A stretch of 64,000 nt of DNA. Source: Paenibacillus spongiae (GTDB lineage: Bacteria; Bacillota; Bacilli; Paenibacillales; Paenibacillaceae). The position numbers and the translations under genes are program-made. The notes beneath the pieces are model-generated. The model saw only the letters and a list, made by a program, of their open reading frames with translations. It had not been told where the DNA came from and did not search any database. Below, piece by piece: positions 35,049-43,435 of the stretch. The first letter of the stretch is position 1; each line of letters begins with the position of its first letter. The stretch lies in assembly GCF_024734895.1 (NCBI RefSeq), contig NZ_CP091430.1:2684501-2748500 (forward strand). The letters run 5' to 3'.

Positions 35049-35094
35049 TCCGCGCGCTGTTCCTCTGTAGAGTCTATTCATCAATTAAAATCTG

Positions 35095-35115
35095 CCCGCC
35101 TTAAGGCGGGTTTTT
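35095..35115 (+). terminator. Intrinsic terminator of helD
   Basis: CCCGCC (35095-35100) pairs with GGCGGG (35105-35110) around TTAA and is followed by five Ts, about 50 bp after the helD stop. Confidence 0.92.
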
Positions 35116-35186
35116 CGCATTTTGTGCATCCTAACGGTAGCGTTATCCGTACGAACACGGAGATAGGATGAAGGAGCTGGGAGACG

Positions 35187-36110
35187 ATGGAAGATAACCA
35201 ATCAACGAAACAAGATCCGCAAGCCGATATAAGGCCTCAGCCAGTGCCGACCGCGGGCGATCCGGATCAGGTGCGGGCTGGTGAACCGATCCGAGAACAT
35301 CTGCGTGTGCCGGAGACGAAAGAAGAGCTGACCGATGCGCTGCAGGTCGTATTAAAATGGGAGCGAGAGCAGAAAGATATCTTCTTCTGGGAGAAGCTCG
35401 GCCGTCTTCCCTTTATGCTGCTCGACAAGCTGACCCCGCGTTTTCTGCAGCAAAAGGTTGGCCAAGCGCTGGACGAGGTGGGCAGCTTCCTGCAGACTGG
35501 CGGCAGATATATCATTTCGGAGCGCGAGGTGCTGCGTAACCTTGGGGTACAATCGCTCGGCGAAGCAGCGGTGCTGCCGCTGACGAGCATGAACAAGACG
35601 GCGGAGGAACTTTCAGAGAGCCGCAAAACGTACGCGACCGTCCAAGGCGCGACAACCGGCTTCGGCGGCTTGTTCACGCTTGCCGTCGACATTCCGGCGC
35701 TGCTCGGATTATCGCTCAAGGTCATCCAGGAAATCGCCATCAGCTACGGCTATGATCCGAAGGAGAAAGAAGAACGCGTTTTCGCCGTCAAATGTATGCA
35801 GTTCGCCTCCTCCGATATCGTCGGCAAACGGGCCATTCTGGAGCAGCTCGCGCTGTTCGGGCAACCGGGGTCGCATAATCAGATGGCATCCCAAATCCAA
35901 GGCTGGCGCGAAGTGATGACGACCTATCGGGACAATTTCGGATGGAAGAAGCTGTTCCAGATGATCCCGATCGCCGGCATGCTGTTCGGGGCCTATATCA
36001 ACCGGGGGACCCTGCAGGATGTATCCGAAGCGGCGAGAATGCTGTACCGGAAGCGCCGCTTGCTCGATCGGTTGAACCAGCTGAAGCAGGGCGAGGCCGG
36101 GATCTACTAA
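35187..36110 (+). CDS. EcsC family protein
   Basis: A 307-aa protein of the EcsC family. The family core runs from about residue 85 to 280 and includes REVLRNLGVQSLGEAAVLPL, TGFGGLFTLAVDIPALLGLS (a hydrophobic segment near 155-175) and a KCMQFASSD motif. EcsC proteins occur alone or beside ABC transporters and have unknown biochemical function. The N-terminal 50 residues are polar. AGGAGCTGGGAG precedes the ATG. The gene is flanked by terminators, so it is probably monocistronic. Confidence 0.9.
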   Translation: MEDNQSTKQDPQADIRPQPVPTAGDPDQVRAGEPIREHLRVPETKEELTDALQVVLKWEREQKDIFFWEKLGRLPFMLLDKLTPRFLQQKVGQALDEVGSFLQTGGRYIISEREVLRNLGVQSLGEAAVLPLTSMNKTAEELSESRKTYATVQGATTGFGGLFTLAVDIPALLGLSLKVIQEIAISYGYDPKEKEERVFAVKCMQFASSDIVGKRAILEQLALFGQPGSHNQMASQIQGWREVMTTYRDNFGWKKLFQMIPIAGMLFGAYINRGTLQDVSEAARMLYRKRRLLDRLNQLKQGEAGIY

Positions 36111-36128
36111 TGGCAAGCAAATAATCGG

Positions 36129-36177
36129 AAAGCCGGTATCATATCCGCATGAAGCGGGTCGATATCGGCTTTTTTTG
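36129..36177 (+). terminator. Intrinsic terminator after the EcsC gene
   Basis: AAAGCCGGTATC pairs with GATATCGGCTTT (one mismatch), with an inner CCGC/GCGG stem, and runs into seven Ts near 36170-36176. Confidence 0.85.
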
Positions 36178-36451
36178 GGGATTAATGATCGCTTCGGCTG
36201 GGAAAGGGACTCGCAGTCAGCTGGCAGCTCAGTGCGGTCATTGACCGACTTTCCGGTAGGATGATATTTATTGGATACTGGAACACCTCTCAGATGGCAC
36301 GGAGGACAGGTACTCATAGCCGCACATTGAAGGAACGGCAGCTTCAAAGCCATCTTCCGTACCGGCGGCATTTCCTGTCAAAGCATGTCGCAGGAGCGGC
36401 AAATGTGCTATGCTAATGGTCACCGATCATGAGCAAAGGGGAAGCCTCATT

Positions 36452-37537
36452 ATGGATTTTACCGTGCACTATTTATCGTTCTTCGTGATCCAGACGGAAG
36501 GGCCGGACGGAGCATCGAAGACGTTCAAGCATTTTCAAACGATAGACCAGGATGAATATGCCGAAAGTGAATTGAAATCATTCCTCGACGGGGAATTTCA
36601 ACGGATATGCAAGCGCAAGGCGGAACGCCACCCGAACACGGAGGCTGCCCCGACGAAGATCGGGCGATTTATCGCAGAGCCGGGCTACGATCTGGACAGC
36701 AATCCGAATTATAATCTGATGCAGCGGCTGCGTTCGTCGGACAGCAAGGAAGGCTTTCACGGTTATGCCGACGAGCTTGTGCGGATGTATATGGACGCAG
36801 CGGCCGTTCGAGGCGGAGCATTGATTATTGTACAAGCGACGCCTGTCAAGCATTCAAGCGAGCCGCTTCTGTTTGTGTTAAAATGCGATTTCGAGCCGAA
36901 GATCGCCCGTATCGCCGATGAGAAGAAGCTGATCTCGCATGTTGAGATGGCCATCAGCGCCCGGAATATGAAATCGATCCAGTATCCGTACATGCCGGAG
37001 GAAGGGATGCTTGAGCCGTGGGAGCTGAAGATCCATCAAGCTTCCCATGCCCGCTACTTTGAAGATTTTCTCCGCTATGTCAGCTACGAAAAAGCGATGC
37101 CCGAGCTAATGACGGAGCATATGCTGACGATCGTATCCGAATATATGGAGGAGAAGTGGCAGGGGCAGGAGGGGGAAGAGCGGGAGCAGGAAGCCAATGT
37201 GTACGAGCTGTGGGCGCACAGCGAGAAGCGCGAGCTGCAGGAGCAGTGGTCGGAAGAGCAGGTCGCGGTTGCAACGGAACGGCTCGTAGAGCAGCAGCCG
37301 AATCTGAGCTTGACGTTCAAGCTGGATAGCGTATCCGTGAAAGCGCCGTTAGCCGAATTCGGGAATTCGGTTCATTTTGCCGTTTATAACGGTCGCTATG
37401 TAGCTTTGATCGAAGGAGAAGGCTTCCAATTCGATCGCAGCATGCTGCCTGTCGAGCTGCTGCAGCCGCCCGATTTGCTTGAAGTATTGGAGAAGGTGGG
37501 CAGCAAGAAGCAGGAGGATGACGAGCCGCCGTTCTGA
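36452..37537 (+). CDS. DUF3900-like protein
   Basis: About 361 aa from ATG 36452, which follows AAAGGGGAAG; the frame is open to ATG 36410, but that start has no ribosome binding site. The sequence has the pattern I associate with DUF3900 proteins of Paenibacillus and relatives: a start like MDFTVHYLSFFVIQTEG, then KHFQTIDQDEY, TKIGRFIAEPGYDLDSNPNYN and VRGGALIIVQA. No signal peptide or membrane segment is present. The middle resembles nucleoid-associated YejK-like proteins in general layout, but I cannot claim that. Function unknown. A gene-free stretch of about 275 bp precedes it; a possible TTGACC box lies at 36241. Confidence 0.75.
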   Translation: MDFTVHYLSFFVIQTEGPDGASKTFKHFQTIDQDEYAESELKSFLDGEFQRICKRKAERHPNTEAAPTKIGRFIAEPGYDLDSNPNYNLMQRLRSSDSKEGFHGYADELVRMYMDAAAVRGGALIIVQATPVKHSSEPLLFVLKCDFEPKIARIADEKKLISHVEMAISARNMKSIQYPYMPEEGMLEPWELKIHQASHARYFEDFLRYVSYEKAMPELMTEHMLTIVSEYMEEKWQGQEGEEREQEANVYELWAHSEKRELQEQWSEEQVAVATERLVEQQPNLSLTFKLDSVSVKAPLAEFGNSVHFAVYNGRYVALIEGEGFQFDRSMLPVELLQPPDLLEVLEKVGSKKQEDDEPPF

Positions 37538-37636
37538 TTATGTGAGCCTGATCCCCTCCGGAGCAGGTGATTGGCCGTTGGGCCAAACGGGAACGTTAAT
37601 GGGAAATTTATTAGATGCCAGGGGAGGTCAAGTCGA

Positions 37637-37996
37637 ATGGAACAGTTATTTTTTGTGCAGCTTGGCATGGGGACCGATTTGCACGGACAGAACGTGACCA
37701 AGGCCGCGGTACGGGCCGTTCAAAACGCGATTCACCATAATTCGATGCCAGGCTTGCCGTCGATGCTTCCGGAGAGAAGCTTGGATCGGATGAAAGTGAA
37801 CGTGAAGCTGGCAGTTCCGTGCGATCATGAACAGCTTGATCATGAGGCCGTGAAAGCTGTACTGCCATACGGTGAAGTAACGATCGAGGTCATCGATGGT
37901 GGAATGCTGACCACAAGCGGTATCGTGCTTGAGGACAAGCATGACCGCAATGATTTGATTTACGTTGTCGTCGCATCGGTTGAAGTGGGCTGTTGA
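37637..37996 (+). CDS. Lin0512 family protein
   Basis: A 119-aa protein from ATG 37637, preceded by GGGGAGG. The longer frame from 37571 adds residues with no ribosome binding site. The N-terminus FFVQLGMGTDLHGQNVTKAAVRAVQNAI and the GMLTTSGIVLEDKHDRNDLIYVV ending match the Lin0512 family of small alpha/beta proteins. Function unknown. It stands alone between the DUF3900-like gene and a terminator. Confidence 0.9.
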   Translation: MEQLFFVQLGMGTDLHGQNVTKAAVRAVQNAIHHNSMPGLPSMLPERSLDRMKVNVKLAVPCDHEQLDHEAVKAVLPYGEVTIEVIDGGMLTTSGIVLEDKHDRNDLIYVVVASVEVGC

Positions 37997-38146
37997 GCAG
38001 CAGCAGGTTCAGAAACGACTTGAGTTTATATACGAGATAGATAAGATTAAGCAGTATCCGGCATGCAATGAACGCGGCTCTCGCGATAGGCTTTTCTGTG
38101 AAGAAGGCCCTCGCATGAAGTACCGTCGATTTATGCAGGATGTTTA

Positions 38147-38184
38147 GAGAGCCTCCCGATATTCGGGAAGCTCTCTTTCTTTTA
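38147..38184 (+). terminator. Intrinsic terminator after the Lin0512 gene
   Basis: AGAGAGCCTCCCGA pairs with TCGGGAAGCTCTCT around a TAT loop and is followed by a T-rich tract. It lies about 150 bp after the gene. Confidence 0.85.
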
Positions 38185-38529
38185 TGTGTACCTGCTTATA
38201 TGGTATGTGTTGGTGTATAGTCGTTCAATGTATGCAGGTTCGGTTCGACTCACGGTGGAGGGTAATGTGGTAGGTTAGCCGTTTCGGGATGATGTCCAGG
38301 AAGTGGGATGACGATGGAACGATCTTCGATGATAGCCTGCTCCGTTATGTGGCGATGTAACAGAAGCTGGTTGCATAGATGGAGGAATGGCGTTATGCAT
38401 CTGCGGAAAGCGGGAGGTTAAGCCGAGAATGCAAACTGTAAGACCCAAAATCGGCGTTACAGCCAGTCGAAGGCTGAACGGACGAGCTGTAAGGCCGGAA
38501 AAGGGACTTACAGCGCGCCGAATGCAGCT
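38185..38529. other. Gene-free region left of the insertion sequence
   Basis: About 345 bp with no supported ORF on either strand. It contains two 27-bp near-palindromes (38436-38462 and 38487-38513, listed separately) and ends at the left inverted repeat of the IS3 element. No promoter or operator is evident. Confidence 0.6.
38436..38513. repeat. Pair of 27-bp near-palindromes
   Basis: Both units start CTGTAAG and end TTACAG (38436-38462 and 38487-38513), with starts 51 bp apart. Their interiors differ (ACCCAAAATCGGCG against GCCGGAAAAGGGAC), but each can fold into a short hairpin. They look like a dispersed intergenic repeat of the REP kind. Confidence 0.6.
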
Positions 38530-38600
38530 AGACTAGAAAGTGGACACACCGTAGTAGCGACCTGTTACAATAAAACTAACAATAAGGGTCGAGGTGTGTC

Positions 38601-38882
38601 ATGGGAGATATTCGCCAACATTTTGATGATGAGTTCAAACGTCAAACCGTAAAGCACATGCAAGAAACAGGGAAATCCCCGTCTGAAGTTTCAAAGGAGC
38701 TGGATATCCCGGTAAGTACCATCCGCGCCTGGAGAAAGAGGTTTGCCGATACTGGGGAGAAGTCCCAGTTATTCGTCGACTACGAGCGTTTGAATAAACT
38801 TGAACAAATGAATCGCGAGTTGCAAGAAGAGAATGAAATCCTAAAAAAGGCGATGCACTTCTTCACGAAAAACCGAGACTGA
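38601..38882 (+). CDS. IS3-family transposase OrfA
   Basis: A 93-aa DNA-binding subunit. The helix-turn-helix covers about residues 10-50 (SEVSKELDIPVSTIRAWRKRF), and a leucine-zipper-like helix follows (YERLNKLEQMNRELQEENE), as is standard for the family. Near its end, the slippery heptamer A-AAA-AAG (38843-38849) lies in frame and lets ribosomes move back one base into orfB. The product then is the OrfAB transposase. The stop is at 38880-38882. Confidence 0.94.
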   Translation: MGDIRQHFDDEFKRQTVKHMQETGKSPSEVSKELDIPVSTIRAWRKRFADTGEKSQLFVDYERLNKLEQMNRELQEENEILKKAMHFFTKNRD

Positions 38883-38929
38883 TTTACTCATTTATTCATA
38901 AACACCGCTTCCAGTTTCGTGTTGAGAAG

Positions 38930-39754
38930 ATGTGCAGTGTCATGAATGTATCCCGAAGCGGTTATTACAAGTGGGTCAAGCGAAAACCAAGCGAGCAGGA
39001 GAAACGCCGTCAGAAGCTGAAGAAACGCATCAGGCACCACTTCGATGGCTTCAAGCAACGTTATGGGAGCGATAAGATCGCTGAAAAGCTGCGCGAAGAA
39101 GGCTGGACAGTCTCCACCAAAACGGTGAGTCGTTACATGAAGGACATGGGACTTCGCTCGATTACAGTGAAGAAGCAAAAAGCAACAACGAACTCGAAGC
39201 ACAACATGGCCGTGTTTGAAAACGTGCTGAATCGTGCGTTCAAACCGGATGCACCCAATCGAGTTTGGGTAGCCGACATCACCTACATTGCCACGCGGCA
39301 AGGCTGGGTATATCTAGCGAGTATTATGGATCTTTACTCTCGCAAGATCGTGGGCTGGTCGCTTGGCGAACGCATGACCAAGGAGCTGGTGCTAGACGCC
39401 TTTGACAAGGCTGTCTTACATCGAAAGCCGCCGAAAGGGTTAATCCACCACTCGGACCGAGGTTCACAGTATGCCTCGACGGAATACTGCGAGCGACTGG
39501 CGGCGAATGAGATGATTGGAAGCATGAGTCGAAAAGGAAATTGTTACGATAACGCCTGCATCGAGGCCTTTCACAGTGTCCTTAAGAAAGAACTCATCTA
39601 CCAAACCACCTTCAAGACCCGCAAGCAAGCATACGATGCGATTTACGAGTACATTGAACTCGAGTACAACCGTATCCGGATCCATTCGTCCATTCACTAC
39701 CTGACCCCGCATCAGTTCGAGAAAAGATACTATGAGCAACTCCAGATCGCTTAA
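38930..39754 (+). CDS. IS3-family transposase OrfB (DDE integrase domain)
   Basis: The catalytic half, 274 aa from ATG 38930, but normally made by frameshifting from orfA. The -1 frame is open from the A6G site and adds the conserved IHKHRFQFRVEKMC lead-in. An HTH_21-like region (RYGSDKIAEKL, about 42-52) precedes the rve domain with the catalytic triad D (WVADITYI), D (HHSDRGSQY) and E (ACIEAFHSVLKKE). The C-terminus YIELEYNRIRIHSSI...LTPHQFE is complete. It has no defect, so the transposase should be functional. Confidence 0.93.
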   Translation: MCSVMNVSRSGYYKWVKRKPSEQEKRRQKLKKRIRHHFDGFKQRYGSDKIAEKLREEGWTVSTKTVSRYMKDMGLRSITVKKQKATTNSKHNMAVFENVLNRAFKPDAPNRVWVADITYIATRQGWVYLASIMDLYSRKIVGWSLGERMTKELVLDAFDKAVLHRKPPKGLIHHSDRGSQYASTEYCERLAANEMIGSMSRKGNCYDNACIEAFHSVLKKELIYQTTFKTRKQAYDAIYEYIELEYNRIRIHSSIHYLTPHQFEKRYYEQLQIA

Positions 39755-39777
39755 AAACTGTGTCCACTTTCTTGACA

Positions 39778-40119
39778 GAGATACAGAATCATGGATGGAG
39801 GAGCGAAACCGAAGTTGAGTGACCGAAAAAGAGCGTAACAGCAGTTGGCGCAGCCGTTGAATGGTCTGTACGTCCGTTTTCCGGCGTTTCGGCTTCGGAA
39901 GAAGCGAGGTGGCCAGCCAGGTCGGATGAAGACGACAAATGTGCGCCATCCGCATGGTGCATTCGAGCGCGGCTGGCAGTCGCAGGATAGTGTGACAACG
40001 TAAGAGGAACGCCGCAATGCAATAGTCGAAATGGGAGAGGTCAAGCCAGACATGCAAAGCGAAATGACAAGCGAAGCGAATCAGCAAACCAACGAAATTG
40101 GAAAAATATAAAAATAATA
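39778..40119. other. Region right of the insertion sequence, no supported gene
   Basis: About 340 bp between the right IS end and the Fur-regulated promoter. A minus-strand frame stays open from 40126 into the IS and has a fairly natural composition, but it lacks a ribosome binding site and becomes IS antisense after 39778. It may be a remnant of a gene cut by the insertion or a chance frame. Parts resemble the left flank loosely (ATGGAGGA and GCGT-ACAGC segments). Confidence 0.4.
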
Positions 40120-40177
40120 TTGACAATGATAATCGTTATCAATAAAATAAAGAAGTCATAAATGATATTGATTATCA
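40120..40177 (+). promoter_or_regulatory. Sigma-A promoter with two Fur boxes
   Basis: TTGACA (40120-40125) and TAAAAT (40143-40148) are 17 bases apart. TGATAATCGTTATCA (40127-40141) fills the spacer and matches the 7-1-7 Fur box consensus at 14 of 15 positions. A second box, TGATATTGATTATCA, lies at 40163-40177 over the early transcribed region. Iron-loaded Fur would block this promoter, so the downstream uptake operon should be induced by iron starvation. Confidence 0.92.
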
Positions 40178-40199
40178 TTACTAATAGGAGGCAGGGGAA

Positions 40200-41477
40200 A
40201 TGTTTCGTAAAGCTTTGGTTCATGGTTTGTTGGCTGCAGCGGTGCTGCTGTCGCCGGTTGCGACTGGGAAGTGGGGGGCTCCTTCAGCATCTGCGGCAGG
40301 AAGCTCGATCAAGGTCACATTGGATGGGAAGGAGCTTTCGCTGGACACGCAGCCGCGAATCGTCCATAACCGGACAATGGTTCCGTACAGCGGCATCGTG
40401 AAAGCACTCGGAGGGAAGGCTTCGTGGGATGCCAATACGAAGACGATCACGGCAAATCGGGATAGCGTGAATGTGAAGCTCACTGTCGGATCCACCACAG
40501 CATACATAAATGGCGTACGGACAGAGATGGATGCGGCACCGGTCTTCGTGAACGGCAAGACGTTCGTTCCCCTCCGTCTTATTTCCGAAGCCTTCGGCAA
40601 TTGGGTGAGTTATAACAAGAACACCAGCACGGTACAGCTTAGCAGCACCCTGACAGTTAAGACGAGCACGGGCTCCTTTACGTTAAAAAAGAAACCGAGC
40701 CGCATTGTGACGCTATCTTCGTCAGACACGGAAATCATCTACGCTCTGGGAGGTAAAGTCGTTGGCCGTCCAACCGCCATCGGCAAGGTGATTCCGGCAG
40801 CAGCCTCTTCCGTGCCTGAGGTCGGCAGCTCGCATGGCGTCCTGTTCGAGAAGCTGGCAACACTGAAGCCCGATCTCGTCATTGCCAGCCCATCGCTGAA
40901 ATCGCAGCAGGCGACGATCGAGCGGCTCGGTGCGCAGGTGATGTTCAACTCGCATAATTCATACGACGAAATCCAGAATTCCATCCGCCTGTATGGACGC
41001 GTTCTGGGTCAGGAGAGTAAAGCGGAGCAGCTGATCAAGGGAATGGACAATAAACTGAAATCCCTTAGCAAGCCGAAGGATAAGCCGAAGGCGCTGATCG
41101 TCTACGGATCGCCCGGAAGCTTTGTCGTCGCGCTGCCTACGAGCTATCCCGGCAATTTCCTGGAATTGGCGGGCGGCAAGAACATCGCGTCCTCATTCCC
41201 TAAGATGGATACGATGCCTCAATACGCAGAACTCAGCATGGAGCGGATTGTTGCAGCGAATCCCGATATTATTCTATTGATTACGCATGGCGATGCGGAT
41301 GAGGTGAAAGCGAGCTTCAAGAAGCAGTTCGAGGGTAATGCCGCTTGGAAGAGCCTCGGTGCGGTCAAGAATGAGCAGTTCGAGGTGCTGCCGTCCGATT
41401 TATTCGCCGCCAACCCTGGATTGAGAGCGCCGCAAGCGATTGAAACCATGAATAAGCTGCTCCTTCAGGTGAAATAG
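40200..41477 (+). CDS. Iron/heme ABC transporter binding protein fused to a copper-amine-oxidase-like stalk domain
   Basis: A 425-aa secreted protein. A signal peptide (about 1-34, ending ASAAG) has no lipobox cysteine. Residues about 38-150 form a copper amine oxidase N-terminal (stalk) domain with two repeats of the type NRTMVPYSGIVKALGG and GKTFVPLRLISEAFGN. Residues about 160-425 are a class III binding-protein fold (SRIVTLSSSDTEIIYALGG, LFEKLATLKPDLVIAS). The stalk may attach the protein to the wall in place of a lipid anchor. Heme as the ligand is inferred from the IsdG-like gene in the operon; a siderophore is the alternative. AGGAGG lies nine bases before the ATG. Confidence 0.88.
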   Translation: MFRKALVHGLLAAAVLLSPVATGKWGAPSASAAGSSIKVTLDGKELSLDTQPRIVHNRTMVPYSGIVKALGGKASWDANTKTITANRDSVNVKLTVGSTTAYINGVRTEMDAAPVFVNGKTFVPLRLISEAFGNWVSYNKNTSTVQLSSTLTVKTSTGSFTLKKKPSRIVTLSSSDTEIIYALGGKVVGRPTAIGKVIPAAASSVPEVGSSHGVLFEKLATLKPDLVIASPSLKSQQATIERLGAQVMFNSHNSYDEIQNSIRLYGRVLGQESKAEQLIKGMDNKLKSLSKPKDKPKALIVYGSPGSFVVALPTSYPGNFLELAGGKNIASSFPKMDTMPQYAELSMERIVAANPDIILLITHGDADEVKASFKKQFEGNAAWKSLGAVKNEQFEVLPSDLFAANPGLRAPQAIETMNKLLLQVK

Positions 41478-41482
41478 AGGCA

Positions 41483-42514
41483 ATGGCTATCGTAGCGTTG
41501 AAGCCGGCGGCTGCTCAGCAGGAAAGAAATCCTCGAATGATCCGCAATATGATCGTCTGGATTGGCAGTGCGGCACTGCTTCTGCTCGCAGTGCTCGCAG
41601 GCTTGATGTCTGGCTCCATTCCGATCCCTGCGGGCGAAGTATGGACAGCTCTGACACAGGCATCCGACACGGAAGCCAGACAAATCGTATGGAACCTGCG
41701 GCTGCCCCGGGTATTAACCGGGATGCTCGCAGGTACATGCCTTGCGATTGCCGGCGCATTCCTGCAAGGGGTGTTCCGCAATCCGCTCGCGGATCCGGGC
41801 ATTATCGGCGTCTCGGCCGGGGGAGGACTTGCGGCGGTTGTCATTATGATCTTGTTCCCTGAGCAGATCGCCTTGCTGCCAATCGCCGCATTCACAGGCG
41901 CATTGACCGCAGCTGTTATCGTCTATGCGCTCTCCTGGAAAGGGGGCGCGTCTCCCATGCGGCTTATATTGGCAGGCGTTGCGGTCAATTCTCTGCTTGG
42001 CGCGGCTATGACGGCTTTGATGATTCTGAACAGCGAGAAGGTGCAGGCGGTTCTGCCTTGGATGTCGGGGAGCCTGAACGGCCGAAGCTGGCCGCATTTT
42101 GAAACCTTGCTTCCTTACACTGTCATCGGTGTTATCGCGTCGGTATTCTTGATCAAGCAGGCCAATTTACTGGTGCTTGGAGACGACGCGGCAAAGGTGC
42201 TGGGCAGCAAGGTGGAGGCCGGGCGGCTGCTCATTATTCTACTCTCGACCTTCCTGGCGGGGGCTGCTATCAGCATTGTCGGCATGGTCGGCTTTGTTGG
42301 ACTTGTCGTCCCTCACATCGTTCGGCTTCTGGTGGGCGGCGATTATCGGATTTTGCTCCCGATATCGGCTATTGGCGGCGGGATGCTCGTCGTTGCGGCA
42401 GATACGGCTGCGCGCAGCTGGTTTGACCCGATTGAGTTTCCGGTAGGCATTCTGCTGGCATTGCTCGGAGCACCGTTCTTTCTCTATTTACTCCGAAGGG
42501 GGATCAACAGATGA
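41483..42514 (+). CDS. FecCD-family iron/heme ABC transporter permease
   Basis: A 343-aa polytopic permease. The diagnostic motifs are RLPRVLTGMLAGTCLAIAGA, NPLADPGIIGVSAG and GMVGFVGLVVPHIVRLLVGG (ATPase-contact loop). It starts five bases after the binding-protein gene, with a modest site (TAGAGG). It has the same architecture as the BtuC-like protein at 19.4 kb but is clearly a separate paralogue, under Fur rather than B12 control. It forms the membrane channel for the operon's substrate. Confidence 0.93.
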   Translation: MAIVALKPAAAQQERNPRMIRNMIVWIGSAALLLLAVLAGLMSGSIPIPAGEVWTALTQASDTEARQIVWNLRLPRVLTGMLAGTCLAIAGAFLQGVFRNPLADPGIIGVSAGGGLAAVVIMILFPEQIALLPIAAFTGALTAAVIVYALSWKGGASPMRLILAGVAVNSLLGAAMTALMILNSEKVQAVLPWMSGSLNGRSWPHFETLLPYTVIGVIASVFLIKQANLLVLGDDAAKVLGSKVEAGRLLIILLSTFLAGAAISIVGMVGFVGLVVPHIVRLLVGGDYRILLPISAIGGGMLVVAADTAARSWFDPIEFPVGILLALLGAPFFLYLLRRGINR

Positions 42515-43320
42515 GCGTGGCGTTGCAAGCATTCGACCTTAAATACGGATACCGGGCAGAGCCTGTCGTCGATGGATTCGATCTGACGGTCGCAGCCGGC
42601 GAATGGCTCGGCATTGTCGGTCCGAACGGTTCCGGCAAGTCCACGGTGCTCCGCATGCTGGCCAGACTGGTTGCCCCGCATAGGGGGGCCGTAATGATGG
42701 ACGGTCAGAATCTGGCCGGAATGAACACCAAGGATATCGCGAAGCGGATGACGATGCTGGCCCAGACGCAAGAGTCTTCACTGGATATTACCGTCCGCGA
42801 ACTTGTCCGCAGAGGACGCAATCCGCATTTGAAGTGGTATGAAGAATGCAGAGGCCAGCATGAAGAAGTAGTGAATTGGGCGCTGCGCGTAACCGGTATG
42901 GAGCTGCTCCAGCATCGCTCTCTCCTGGAGCTGTCCGGCGGCGAGCGGCAGCGGGCCTGGCTTGCGATGTGTATGGCCCAGAGCCCCAAGACGCTGCTGC
43001 TTGATGAACCGACCACCTATCTCGATATCGCCCACCAGCTGGAGCTGATGGAATTGATTCGGCGGTTGAACCGTGAGCAGGGGATCACCGTCATCATGGT
43101 GCTGCATGATCTGAATCAGGCAGCCCGCTATTGCGACCGGATCGTTGCCGTTAAAGAAGGTGCGGTCGTGAGGGAAGGAAAGCCGTCCGAGGTGTTTCAG
43201 ATCGAATTTTTCCGCGAGGTGTTCGGTATTGAAGCAAAGGTTCATGACGATGATGGCGTGCCGGTCTATCTGCCATGCGGGGTCGTGAAACAGCCGTCCC
43301 GGGTCGGAAACGTCTCATAA
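42511..43320 (+). CDS. Iron/heme ABC transporter ATP-binding protein
   Basis: A 269-aa FecE-type ATPase overlapping the permease gene by four bases. Walker A GPNGSGKST is near residue 35, signature LSGGERQRAWLAM near 141, Walker B TLLLDEPTTYLD near 161, and H-loop VLHDLNQA. The C-terminal FREVFGIEAKVHDDDGVPVYLPCG extension is typical of siderophore/heme ATPases. It is the third component of the Fur-controlled transporter. Confidence 0.94.
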   Translation: MSVALQAFDLKYGYRAEPVVDGFDLTVAAGEWLGIVGPNGSGKSTVLRMLARLVAPHRGAVMMDGQNLAGMNTKDIAKRMTMLAQTQESSLDITVRELVRRGRNPHLKWYEECRGQHEEVVNWALRVTGMELLQHRSLLELSGGERQRAWLAMCMAQSPKTLLLDEPTTYLDIAHQLELMELIRRLNREQGITVIMVLHDLNQAARYCDRIVAVKEGAVVREGKPSEVFQIEFFREVFGIEAKVHDDDGVPVYLPCGVVKQPSRVGNVS

Positions 43321-43435
43321 TGTGTACGATATTCAGTCTTATAACGCATCATCCGGAGTCAAAAGCCAGAATCGATTTGAAAATCTTTGCAAAGCAGCAT
43401 TTCAAATTTAAGCTATGTCGGGAGGATGGAGTTAA

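Larger units (their letters stand above)
38530..39777 (+). mobile_element. IS3-family insertion sequence (IS150-like)
   Basis: An element of about 1.25 kb with orfA and orfB in -1 register. The terminal inverted repeats are about 19 bp: AGACTAGAAAGTGGACACA at the left (38530-38548) and the complement TGTCAAGAAAGTGGACACA at the right (39759-39777), with three mismatches near the tip. The immediate flanks (GCT on the left, GAG on the right) show no target-site duplication, so the insertion may be old or the flanks rearranged. Both ORFs and the frameshift signal are intact, so it may still be active. Confidence 0.9.

Noticed and set aside
39778..40126. Minus-strand ORF right of the insertion sequence as a disrupted gene
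   Set aside because: The translation looks moderately natural, but there is no start signal, no recognisable domain and no continuation on the other side of the IS. Kept only as a note on the region.
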